Assembly (NCBI GenBank): GCA_003427395.1 | Contig: BFEA01000534.1 | Coordinates: 233,234-262,468 of the forward strand | Length of the DNA stretch: 29,235 nt | Source of the DNA: Chara braunii | Taxonomy: Eukaryota > Streptophyta > Charophyceae > Charales > Characeae | Direction of reading: 5' to 3' | Part shown: positions 10,731 through 21,060 of the stretch, piece by piece | Numbering within the stretch: the first letter of the stretch is position 1 | How the letters are laid out: every line of letters begins with the position of its first letter | Notes under the pieces: generated by a model | Seen by the model: the letters and a program-made list of their open reading frames with translations, nothing else | Told to the model about the DNA's origin: nothing | Databases searched by the model: none | Program-made: the position numbers and the translations under genes

Positions 10731-11262
10731 TCTTCTTCTTCGTGGTCACTCTCCTTGCCCACTAGCCATAGCCACCCTCCGCTTCTTCTTCTTCTTCTTC
10801 TACCTCCTCCTCCTCTTCTAGTCCTCTTACCCATCAGCTTCTGTTCTTCTTCTTCTTCCTCCTCATATTCTTCTTCTTCCTCGTTGTCCTCCTCCTCCTC
10901 CTATTCTACTTCTCCTCCCTCTTCTTCGTCATTTTCTTCTTCTTCCTCCTCTTCTTCTTCTCCTCCTCCGTTCGCCATAACCATTTATCACTATTATTAT
11001 CATTATTATTTTCGTTGGTGCTCCAACTCCCTTGCATTCTTCTTCTTCTCCTTCTTCTTCTTCTTCTTCTTCTTCTTCTTCATCTTCTTCTTCTTCTCCC
11101 TCCTCCTCTTCTTCTCTCCCCTCTTCTTCGTCATTTTCTTCCTCCTCCTCTTCTTCCCCTCCCTCTTCTTCGTCATCTTCTTTTTCTCCCTCCTCTTCTT
11201 CTCTCCCCTCTTCTTCATCATTTTCCTCCTCCTCCTCCTCCTCCCCCCCTCTCTCCCCCCTC
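10731..11262 (+). repeat. Polypyrimidine tract of CTT/CTC triplets
   Basis: About 500 bases consist almost only of C and T on the plus strand, built from TCT/TCC triplets and interrupted once near 10975-11035 by a short mixed segment with ATTATTATC repeats. Long Ser/Leu/Phe or Lys/Glu open frames through it are by-products of the triplet repeat. Confidence 0.9.
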
Positions 11263-12432
11263 CTGGCACACCCCAAAAACAAAATCCAACATTCAAAGTT
11301 CTATTGCAGAATCCGACAGATCTCGGCAAGCGCAGTCGGATCCCGCAAAAATAATAATAATAATAAAAATCCGAAAATCGGGCATTTTTTTGGGCCGTCC
11401 GGTTTGCCGGTTGACCCCCCTTGGCCCGGTCTGGGCCTGGTTGGACTGGGCCAGCTCGACCGGCCGGTTGCCGGCCCAGCCCCGACTTCCTGACTGAGAT
11501 CATCTGACAAATATTATTGGAACCAGACGAATTGCAAAAAATAATAATAATAAAAAAAAAAAAATTAAAAAAATCATCAATCGTTCAAACTTCAAAGCGA
11601 ATTGCAAAACCGGACTCCTCGCATTGTGCAACCTGATGAATTCAGAATTATTAGTTTTTCCAACTTCGTCAGCAGTTGTCGAAAAAACTCATCGCAAAAA
11701 GTACTGAAGGCATTCCAGCCAACAAATGCAAAAATTACCAATCCCGACGACTTGAAAATTTAGCATGTGGAAAATTTTATCAAAAATTTGTCATCAATTT
11801 TTCACTACTTGGCAAAAATAATAAAAAATGAGCATTGCAAATCACGTTAAATATTGATTGCATGTTCGTGGGTGGTGACACAACAGCGCTACCTGCAAAA
11901 AATGAGCATTACCAACCATCTTAAATTAGTTCCGAATATTTATTGACTTTCTCACTTGACAAAAGATTGCACCAACAGTAGGGGGGATTGCAATACCATC
12001 AACTGGGGGACAAATATTTAAGCAGTGACAGAAAATCCTAAAAAGCTCCGGGACGACAGGCGGACTGACGGTGGAAGGAGGAGTTTGCAGCACGGACGAA
12101 AAGCTGAAGACGCGGGGGGGTGCAGTACTCTTGTCGAGTCAAACCACCACCACCATCCACTTTATAGAGAGGTTCATTGAAAAGCGCAAAGCAATGTTTC
12201 ATAGGCGAGGCCCCCTCCGCAGAGGAGGGTTTGGCTTACATTCCAGATCAACACTACTGGACCGATGACGACCAATGGCGTTTTGCTCGAGGGCTCATAG
12301 CCTCATCATACATCCCAGTACAATAATAACCTCCCAGCCTGAATCACATCTGACAACAATGGAATTCCTTTCTCCACCTTTCATCCTCCAAGAGTCTTCT
12401 TCCCTTCTTCTCCTTCCCTACACTACTCAATT
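11263..12432. other. No gene recognised
   Basis: (AAT)n runs occur near 11349 and 11540. A GC-rich segment (11394-11485) with GGCCGG words is followed by an AT-rich stretch with repeated ATTGCAAA-like words. No coding family was seen. Confidence 0.55.
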
Positions 12433-12526
12433 CCTCCTCTCCCTCTGTGATCCCTCCTGTCGTCAACACCCACTCTGTGCCTCCTCTCCCTCTGTGATCC
12501 CTCCTGTCGTCAACACCCACTCTGTG
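12433..12526 (+). repeat. 47 bp tandem duplication
   Basis: Two identical 47-base units (12433-12479 and 12480-12526) begin CCTCCTCTCCCTCTGTGATC. Identity suggests a recent event. Confidence 0.95.
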
Positions 12527-12998
12527 TCCCTTGCTCTGTCTCCCCATCGAATCTCTCCTGTCAAACCCTCAGTTCATCCGAAGCAGAGTACTGCATTTAC
12601 CGGTTGACGCAGTACGAGCATTTCGATTCCGGCCCGGGCCCGTAGCGACAGCTACAGGCCACTTCGAAAAGTGGCGCAGTTGCAGGCTTGCAAGCCTTGG
12701 AAGGTAGGTTCGCCGACCTCCGCTCGGTGAACCGGTGGTTTACCCTTTTCACTTTTTCTGCTCTCTCGCCTAACATTGGCACTCTACCCTGCACAGCTTG
12801 GTAGATACTGCTTCAGCAACACTGTAGAGGGTGGCTCCTGACAGACAGGGCCCTGTGCAATCAACACCGCTCGGTAGAAGTGTCAGCCCAACGATGAAGA
12901 TTCTTCATCACCTGACCAGAGCAGAGCGTGCTTGCTGACTAGCAAGCCAAAGAAGCTAGGGAAACTGCAATTCGCGAAACTCCTAAAACGTCACAGTC

Positions 12999-13164
12999 CT
13001 CCAAAACGCCTCCTCAACCCTCGTTACTCTCCCACCTTTCTTTGTGTGATTTTTCGTCACCCCCGACAAGAACAGATGAACTTGCTAGCTGGCAAAACAC
13101 GCTAGGAACTGTACTCCAAAATGCCTATTCGACCCTTATTACTCTCCCACTTCTCTTCGTGTTA
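12999..13164 (+). repeat. Diverged direct repeat, about 52 bp, two copies
   Basis: 12999-13050 and 13114-13164 share CTCCAAAA.GCCT, then ACCCT..TTACTCTCCCAC and CTT.GTGT.AT, offset 115 bases. Function unknown. Confidence 0.7.
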
Positions 13165-14886
13165 TACCTATCTCCGAAGAAACTGTTAACCGGACGCAAA
13201 GCAGAGACACCTTACCAACAGCTAATTGCGAAACACAGAAAGAAGGAACGCCTGCTTTATAACACGACAATACAAACACCTCCACAACCACAACCCAGAC
13301 ACTCGATTGGCTTGTGTGAAAAGACCGTAATCATCAGGGTAAGCACATTCATACCACCGTTCAATAGGGTCTTCTTTGAAGTCGGATGCGGTGTGCAAAA
13401 CTCAACCCCACTGTGCATGGAGAGAGCATACGGCGTTTCACACACCCTGCCGCGACAGACACGACGTTGTTGGTCAGGAAGACCTCACCAGGGACAAAAC
13501 CCCTGAGGTATCCTTCATGAAATGAAATAGAAAAAACAACAATACGTTCGAGGGAGGAAACAAAACCTTCATGCACATGGAGCCTTCATCGAAGCCACTG
13601 CTCATCGAAGGCCCATATATATATATATATATCCTCACTGCATCAAGGTAGAGAAACTTGCTCAAAAGAGTAATAAAAGCGCCAACGAACATGAATACGT
13701 GATGTCGATGTCTTATTATGAAGAAGCACTCAGCACAGAAAGCGCCATGATCGAGAAAGGAGAATCTTCATCTTTGTGGAAAGGCTAAGCCTGCAGTCCT
13801 CAAATGCATGGAAGCAATGAAGTAGAGAGATCCTGATCAATCGGTTTTGATATCAACAAGGCAAGAAAAACTGTGCATGCACGTTGATGAATATCCACGC
13901 ATGCAGCCAAAGCTGCCAAACCCACCGCTGCATGCATGAAACAGCCTCCATCCCCATGGATCTGGTCCACTCCACAGGCGCATCCCAAACCTCCACAACA
14001 GGAAACTACCACCACTTAACCATAGGGTATGAATAGGTCAACCCTATGTTATAGGTCACTCCTCTGGTAGATCAATCCCCATGGATCTATCTATCACTCA
14101 CCAAAAAACAAGATGTCAGGATCGGAGGACAAAATGTTGAAAAATCTTTTCTGTAATGGGATGAAATGTCATAAGCAAGCAAGAACACGAAGGGCAAGTC
14201 TCAAACAGTCCGTCTATGCCCGACAAAGTGGCATTTTCTTCCATCAAGAAGTAGCGCAAGAAGATCGCGGATGTGCTCATACCTGTGCCATACAAGTCAT
14301 CAGCGTCAGTATCTCCAAACCCTCGAACAGCCCACAACACTCCCGAGTACCTTACCCTCCGTTCGCATCTTGCCACAGACGTACAAAGCGAACCCTTTGA
14401 GAATTCATCGCTGGCATTTGTCTGTCAAGTACGAGGTGTCAGTGACCACCACTCGCCAAACGCACATAGGCCTTCCACGTCATATCGCAGAATTCAGGGC
14501 AAGCATTCCAGAAAACGGCTCCTCGACCAAGGTTGTCTTCTGCTTCACCTACTTCAACTCAGGCTTTCTTGCACCACATGATTACACCCGCCAAGGAGGT
14601 ACACCAGCACAGTTAGGTGCTCACAACTTGTCAAAGCGTATTTATTTAACCATTATGTGATCCTGCTTCCCGCAAGAATTCCAGCGTGGCTGCCTCCCTG
14701 ACCGAGACATTCTGCTGCTTCACTCATTCGGCCTCGCAAGATTCTTTGCCACGTACTTACTTAACACTGCAAACACGTACACCAACGGACAGCCAGAGTC
14801 AGTCGGCACAATCCTTCAAAAACATGCACAAACAATGCATAAACTAAGAGGGTTGGATCCCACTGCATGGCGGCCGACGTGTGCCT
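13165..14886. other. No gene recognised (downstream flank of OGDH)
   Basis: Open frames of up to 154 codons begin to the left of here (13042-13506), but none shows a known domain. It contains a (TA)n run and a duplicated ATCCCCATGGATCT word (about 13950 and 14076). Confidence 0.55.
13613..13632 (+). repeat. (TA)n microsatellite
   Basis: A short pure TA run of about 20 bases. Confidence 0.9.
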
Positions 14887-15204
14887 GCTGGAAAATGTCC
14901 GCACACCAAAATCATAACCTCTGGCGGTGGGAGAAAGAAAACGAGACCCCACCGCAGCAAAAAATTCCACCAGGTTTGTCGCTCCAGGTTACCCAATAGG
15001 GAATACTTCCCCAATTGGTCTGCAGCACGATACCCTTCGGGAAGAAACAGCCGCAGACGTAGCGGTGGTGTTAAGGGTACACAGAGAGGGAATTTAACTA
15101 CCGCAGTTACGTGCATTAATGGCTCTTGGGCTCCGGCACACCTGATTTTGGTGTGCGGACATTTTCCAGCAAGAGAAATGCCACGTACCTGCGGTAGTTA
15201 AATT
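14887..15204. repeat. Nested inverted repeats downstream of OGDH
   Basis: A perfect 28 bp inverted repeat pairs 14887-14914 with 15143-15170 (GCTGGAAAATGTCCGCACAC followed by CAAAATCA). A second one, 23 bp with one mismatch, pairs 15091-15113 with 15182-15204 (AATTTAACTACCGCAG.TACG, then TG). The two interlock, so only one stem can form at a time. It is probably one foldback inserted into or rearranged with another. Confidence 0.85.
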
Positions 15205-15605
15205 GACTTGGCTGTAGGTTCAGTACTGTGCCTCCCATATGAAAGGCTTTTGGAAAGATTGAGAGCCTCTCAGAAGATATGAAAGGGATAAGAACCAACA
15301 TCGTACGCTCTATATAGCACAAAGAAGGTTTCTGATCACGTTCTTTCGCTCCTCAGACACAGGCACTCGATGACAAGAACAAGAAGAATAGTACAATACC
15401 ATTAAAAAAAAAGAAAAAAAAAAAGTAGAAGGCGTAACATGCACTAGATTACAAGAACACGAAAACATCACATGAACAAAGAAGCTTTCTCATCACGCTC
15501 TTTCACCTCCCGTCCCGGCTGCTGCACTCTTCTGGTCTGGTTGCATTTGGCACAAGCAAAACACATGCAAGGAGGACCAAGAATCATGCCATGTGACACA
15601 CACCT

Positions 15606-15823
15606 CTACTCCACCATGGCCTTCTCGACAACTTCTCTCTGCTCTTGTGCATGAAGTCCACCAAAACCTGTCGCCGTTGCAGATGAAGGGGGCCTTCCCA
15701 CATACTTTACTTCATCATGGCCGCCTCTGTTCAGTCTCTTCATGACCAATGCCAACCGTGGATGAATGAACGACCACGCCCCCATGTTCATCGGCTCCTC
15801 TTGGCACCACACAACCTCCGCGT
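15606..15823 (-). CDS. OGDH: OGDH exon H (terminal exon with stop)
   Basis: The acceptor GTGCAG is followed by AC (completing Asn) and 71 codons, then TAG at 15608-15606. It encodes [35 protein letters not shown] and a short charged tail ending KAMVE. The conserved AEVVWCQEE and [10 protein letters not shown] motifs fix the frame. No clear AATAAA polyadenylation signal sits within the first few hundred bases downstream, so the 3' UTR end is not defined. Confidence 0.95.
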
Positions 15824-17371
15824 CTGCACGACACACCCATTTATTAATCAAGAAAGTAGGTCAGGTCCGAGCTCTACTTAACCACGCACACGTCACGAGG
15901 TCCCTATCCCTCTACAATGGCCCCCAAACCTCCAGTTAACACTAAATTTTCAGGCTGAGAGCCTACTGCCTTCCCATTGGATGCATATGTCTCGAAAACC
16001 GAGTCCCATGGCCCATATGCATAACGGCTATGGAGTTAGGCAACACACTCGTCAACAAGAAAGGGCAGAGCATAAACCACATAAATGATACTTGAAAAAA
16101 ACACCGTCTGCGTGCAAAGTGCACGTGCGGCACACAGCCCACACCATGCAGAGGTGCCACACAAGGCCTGTGCACATCAGTGTGTTCCAACCAGCTCTCA
16201 GAAGAAGAACAATTCTTAAAAATCATTAAAAGATGTCGATAAAGAGTAGGCTAGGATGCTACTCCACACCCTTTCCCATTTTTTCCCCAAAATTTTCATT
16301 TGGACCATACAAACACACATTTCAGCAGTCGTGTCAAGTACACAGAAACAGTCCAGAAATATATATAGCCGAGCAGGTCCCCTCTGTCCTTGTCGAGGAG
16401 AAGATATCAAGTCAGTTGAAAATCCATTTCTTCATGCTATAATCATTCAGCTATCAAGATCCAGAGTTGTTTTCTACTCTAGATTCCTAAGAACTGAACT
16501 GCACGTCACACATGGAGATCAGACCTATCCCGTTTTCCTGACGTAGCCCAGAGAAAACGCAGCAGGGGTCCCAAACAACTACCCCATCTAATCAAGTGGT
16601 CTACGGAATTACACACTGTGTGAACCCATCAGATCCATGTTGTGACCAGACCGTGCACAGAGTTCATACACGGGTGTACATGCCAGGAAGGCGGGCAATT
16701 GACGTTATTGCACAAACTATACCACAGAGAAGAGAAAGAGCAGCACGAAATAGAGTACGGGAAGAGTACTCACTGGAGTATCGGTTGACCTCACGAATGG
16801 CAAGATCCCAAGGGAAAGGAGACAATTGCTCAACTCGGCAGATTGCAACGTCATCTGCCCCTACTCTCTGTCTCTCCTCCTCCAATTCGTAGTACACCTG
16901 TTGCACCAAACACAATGCCAATTAAGTAGTCAAGAAAGTGTTGTCCATCATTGACCTTACATAGCATTAACCTTTCTGTTCTCAAGTGGAATGCAGAGAT
17001 TCGCATTAACCACTGTCGGGCCCACCGATAATGTTACCACAAACTGTCTCACAATCGGATGCCAAATGAAAGCTCAAGGAAGCACTGTCTTTCACAAGTA
17101 CATAATTAACCTTGCGGACCTGAAGAGAATGCAGAGACTCAAAGCAGTAGGTCGTAAGGTCGTAGGTACTCGCGCTAGCAGGACAGGTTCAAAGGCAGTC
17201 TCCCCACAAAAGCGGGGCCAATCTCTTCGACTGGCTTCTGCAGCTGAGCAAAGGAGGCAGCTTTGCGTCTTTTCAGTTTCACTACGGATATACGGGCCAA
17301 GACAAATGTAGAGCAGAACCTTGGCCCCAAGAAAGACCTGGGAGCGAAGCCTTCCGCACAGGTTGCCGGGA

Positions 17372-17454
<83 letters not shown>

Positions 17455-19904
17455 CCTACGCATTTGAAAGTGGCTTCGATTTGAATGAATGGCTTCGATT
17501 TGAATGAATCTTGCGCCTGAAAGCGGTAACATTCTCTCTCTCTGTCCCTCTCTCCCCCCACCCCACCCACACATCCACACGTCCAACTATCCTCTGGCTT
17601 GTTCATTTTCCTTTGTTTTTTGTTTTGTTTTAGAGTAGAAGAAAGTCCTTTTTTTGTCTTGCTTTTTATCCTTTTTTTTCCGCTTTATTCCTTTTCAATG
17701 GTACAACGGGTAGGCCGACACTCAGCAGATCGGGATACCGGTCGGCCAAGCGTCAGACTCAATAGCATGGAAAGGTATTGGTGGTTTAATCACGAGTACA
17801 CACCATAACTCAGATGTAGGCCCCTTCCAGAGCCGAAACGCGATGTCGGCTGCCAATATTTTTTTGTCGACAGCACATCGGTCCCGAACTTTCTGGACAA
17901 GGCAACGAGTTTCTTTTAAGAAGGTGGGGGCCGTGTGCTGGCGGTTTAAGAGAAGGAATGAACACTCGAGGCTGGACCATTGATGAAGAACAAGAGCAGA
18001 CAATGTGAATGCATCAAAATTACTTGCTCAATTACCTTTCCACTGCACAATACAAGCCGCCGGATTCCAGGCTCCTTATCCTGGTGTCTCTTGACATCCT
18101 TGATGATCCTCTTAAACCGTGTGCCTTGGATGTCAAACCCCGGGTGGCCACTCATATCATCAAACTCTGAAAGAGACGAGCGGCATGCTTGATGACGAAG
18201 GAGATTCTTTGGGGACATAACAATCAATGGCTTACGGAAATCTCTATGAATCTGCACAAACCCGAGAAGATAAAATGTCTAAATCAGGTACACCATTCAC
18301 AACATAAAGTCTTATATTCACTTTCATTCCAGCACACCCGCTGGGTCATTAGCATCAGACTGCAGATCTCTTCTCTTACATGACGAAAAACACCTTCGCT
18401 GACCGGTCTGAGATCGGAAATACCCATAGCAAGCCACATACGCTACAGCAGCAGCAATTTGAGAGACGTCCCGGGCAAAAGGGTGAAAAAACCTATAAGC
18501 CTCCATCGGATGACCACAGCGCTCTTCAGGACAATGGAAGGCACCAAAAGAAAAAGCAAAGACTAGTCATCTGCAAGAGAATCATAGCCTGGAACGTACA
18601 CAAAAAACAAAAAAAAGTCAAACAAAACAGCGCGACATGGCTTTCACCCACATTACAACTAGTCTAATACAACTCATACAGAAACAGCCGGTGCTGGACT
18701 TCAACAGACTGACCACTCACAGTAGTTTACCTGACGGCGAAGGACGTGGAAGTAATTTGCGGGTGTTGTCACGTTCACAACTTGCCAATTGACCTCCTGG
18801 ATCTGTGTACGCAGAGTTGGCTCCATCTCCGGTATCTTCATGGGATGGTCATCACTCATCTGCCATAAGCGAACACACGACAGTCTCCTGATTATCAAAC
18901 CAGACACACATCCTTGTATTACCAAATGCAACAAAATTATATGTAACCCAACTGGAGATCGAAGACCGGCATTGGAATTTCAAACGGGGATGAAATACCT
19001 TTCCAGGCGCCCGGGCTGCCTCTCGCTGCCTGGAATGCCAGGCTGAGCAGGATACCAGCCAAGTCCCAGGTAGCCCAGGCGCAAAATAAAAACACTCCCA
19101 AAGAAAAAAAAAAAAAAAACCTGGAAAACAAATATCTGCAGAAGTGCAACGCAAACAACTTTTGGCTGACGGTCTCCTCAGAATTCCTTGTCGAGTCAAA
19201 TGCAAGAAAGCGAATAAAAATATCAAACGGAGGCACACCCCTTTAAACCCCTTTCAAACCCCATTTATATTCCGTTTATACCCCTTTCGAAGTGTGTGTT
19301 CCTAGGACAACTTCCATGGGGTTTCATAACTCTTTTCCCTCATTTCATTTCACATAATGAGCAGATATGTAACGCCACACGCTGAGCCAAAAGAGGAAAA
19401 AAGAGAAACAATCAAGCGAGGGTTAGAAGAACCCTACGGTCTTCACCCGAATAGAACGCCCGGTCATTATCGCTGTATTTAGACTGGAACTTGGCCCAAA
19501 TACAGCTATAATGACCAGGCATTCTATTCGGGTGAAGACAGTAGAGGAAAAGAGCCAGGGCGAAAGAAAGAAGAGGAAGACAAGGGACAAGGGAAAACCC
19601 ACTCCTGGCGGTCGAGCAATGCTGCTGTTCCGCTTTCAAAGCTTCATACATGCGTTGACCTGTCGTTGGAAAAGGAATCGAAGTGCCGCTCGCCAGAATA
19701 GACTGGAGCCATCACCACAAGGTCATGTTTTTTTGTTTTTAACCCCCCTCTACCTCTCACAGGTAAACTTTGGCAAACAAGCTGTCTACTCCCCCATCCT
19801 TTTTGGGGGGGTGGCGGCACCAGCCAAAAAGAAGAAAAGACGGCTACTTCCTCATCCTTGTAGGCTTGGCCTCCCAGACCTCTCTGGCTGGTGGTGTCAG
19901 GCAG

Positions 19905-19972
<68 letters not shown>

Positions 19973-20863
19973 AGCATTGCGCTGGTTCACTTTGAACTTG
20001 GCCAGCACCACAAATCCACCATAAGAAAAAGAGGATCGGAGGAAGAGGCGGGTTAAGAGAAAGAAGAAGAAAGGCAGACCAATGTAAAAAGAAAATCTAA
20101 CAGAGGAGCACATAGCTGTGGCTGCAGCATGCTGAAGTTCCAGTGTCTTACCAAAAATAGCACACAGCTCATCAGCACATGCACTTTTCATAATGAAACT
20201 TATCGAACTTGTTGCTGCGAACAAGGAAAAGCGGAGCTTACATAGGAATCATTTACGCATGGGAGACGTGCATAGCAAAACAACCAACCTGCAAAAATCT
20301 CTCAAGTCGGGCACTGCTGTGCTCTGGTCCTTGCCCATCGTACCCATGAGGCAAAAGCACTACCAGACCAGTTTGCCTCAGCCACTTTGTCTCACCACTG
20401 GACAAGAACTGGTCAAAAATTACCTGCAGGGCACAAACACATGATCACGGCGCAAATAGCCATCAACCATCGATGTCCCTACCATCACACAAGAAAGCAC
20501 GTTCATTTGTGCTCAACCAGCACTGAAAAGCCCTTTAACACCAGTCCTCCTCAGACACCAAATATCATCGTCCAAACTACAGACCAGTACAATGTATGCA
20601 CCAAAACGCGAATCTGCAAGAGGTGCAGTGCAAACACATGCAGCACAACCTTGCATATAGCCCGGGCATCACAGAGGAGGACAAAGTCCAGAATCTGCCA
20701 GATTTAACTGCACGCTTCAGGCCATCAGTGTCATGACGGGTTAGTATGTTGCAGAAGCATTTATACTGGCAGCAGTGGCACTGAGAAGATGTGGCAACAG
20801 CTGCGTAGGTTTAGAAAGAGAGGGGACCGCAGCATTGACTGCACTGTCTGCACGCCGACTGCA

Positions 20864-20923
<60 letters not shown>

Positions 20924-20924
20924 N

Positions 20925-21012
<88 letters not shown>

Positions 21013-21024
21013 CTCGCTCGCTCT

Positions 21025-21060
<36 letters not shown>

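Larger units (their letters stand above)
16898..18035 (-). other. OGDH intron F-G, 1.14 kb
   Basis: The intron has an 80-base (CT)n tract (17374-17453) followed directly by a perfect 19 bp tandem duplication (17472-17490 and 17491-17509). The open frames on the minus strand here are produced by the microsatellite and show no known protein. Confidence 0.8.
18860..20288 (-). other. OGDH intron D-E, 1.43 kb
   Basis: The intron carries the best-preserved 111 bp hairpin MITE (19434-19544), an A-run of about 16 bases (near 19108) and a 66-base near-pure A-run (19905-19970). No coding feature was seen. Confidence 0.8.

Noticed and set aside
10557-11503. Long open frames (up to 265 codons) on both strands
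   Set aside because: They are Ser/Leu/Phe or Lys/Glu runs created by the CTT/CTC triplet tract; no domain and no codon bias.
13042-13506. 154-codon open frame downstream of OGDH
   Set aside because: No recognisable domain; it overlaps a diverged direct repeat, and composition gives no support for a gene.
19905-19970. A-run as the poly(A) tail of a processed pseudogene
   Set aside because: No coding similarity immediately upstream on either side; A/T homopolymers are common throughout this window.
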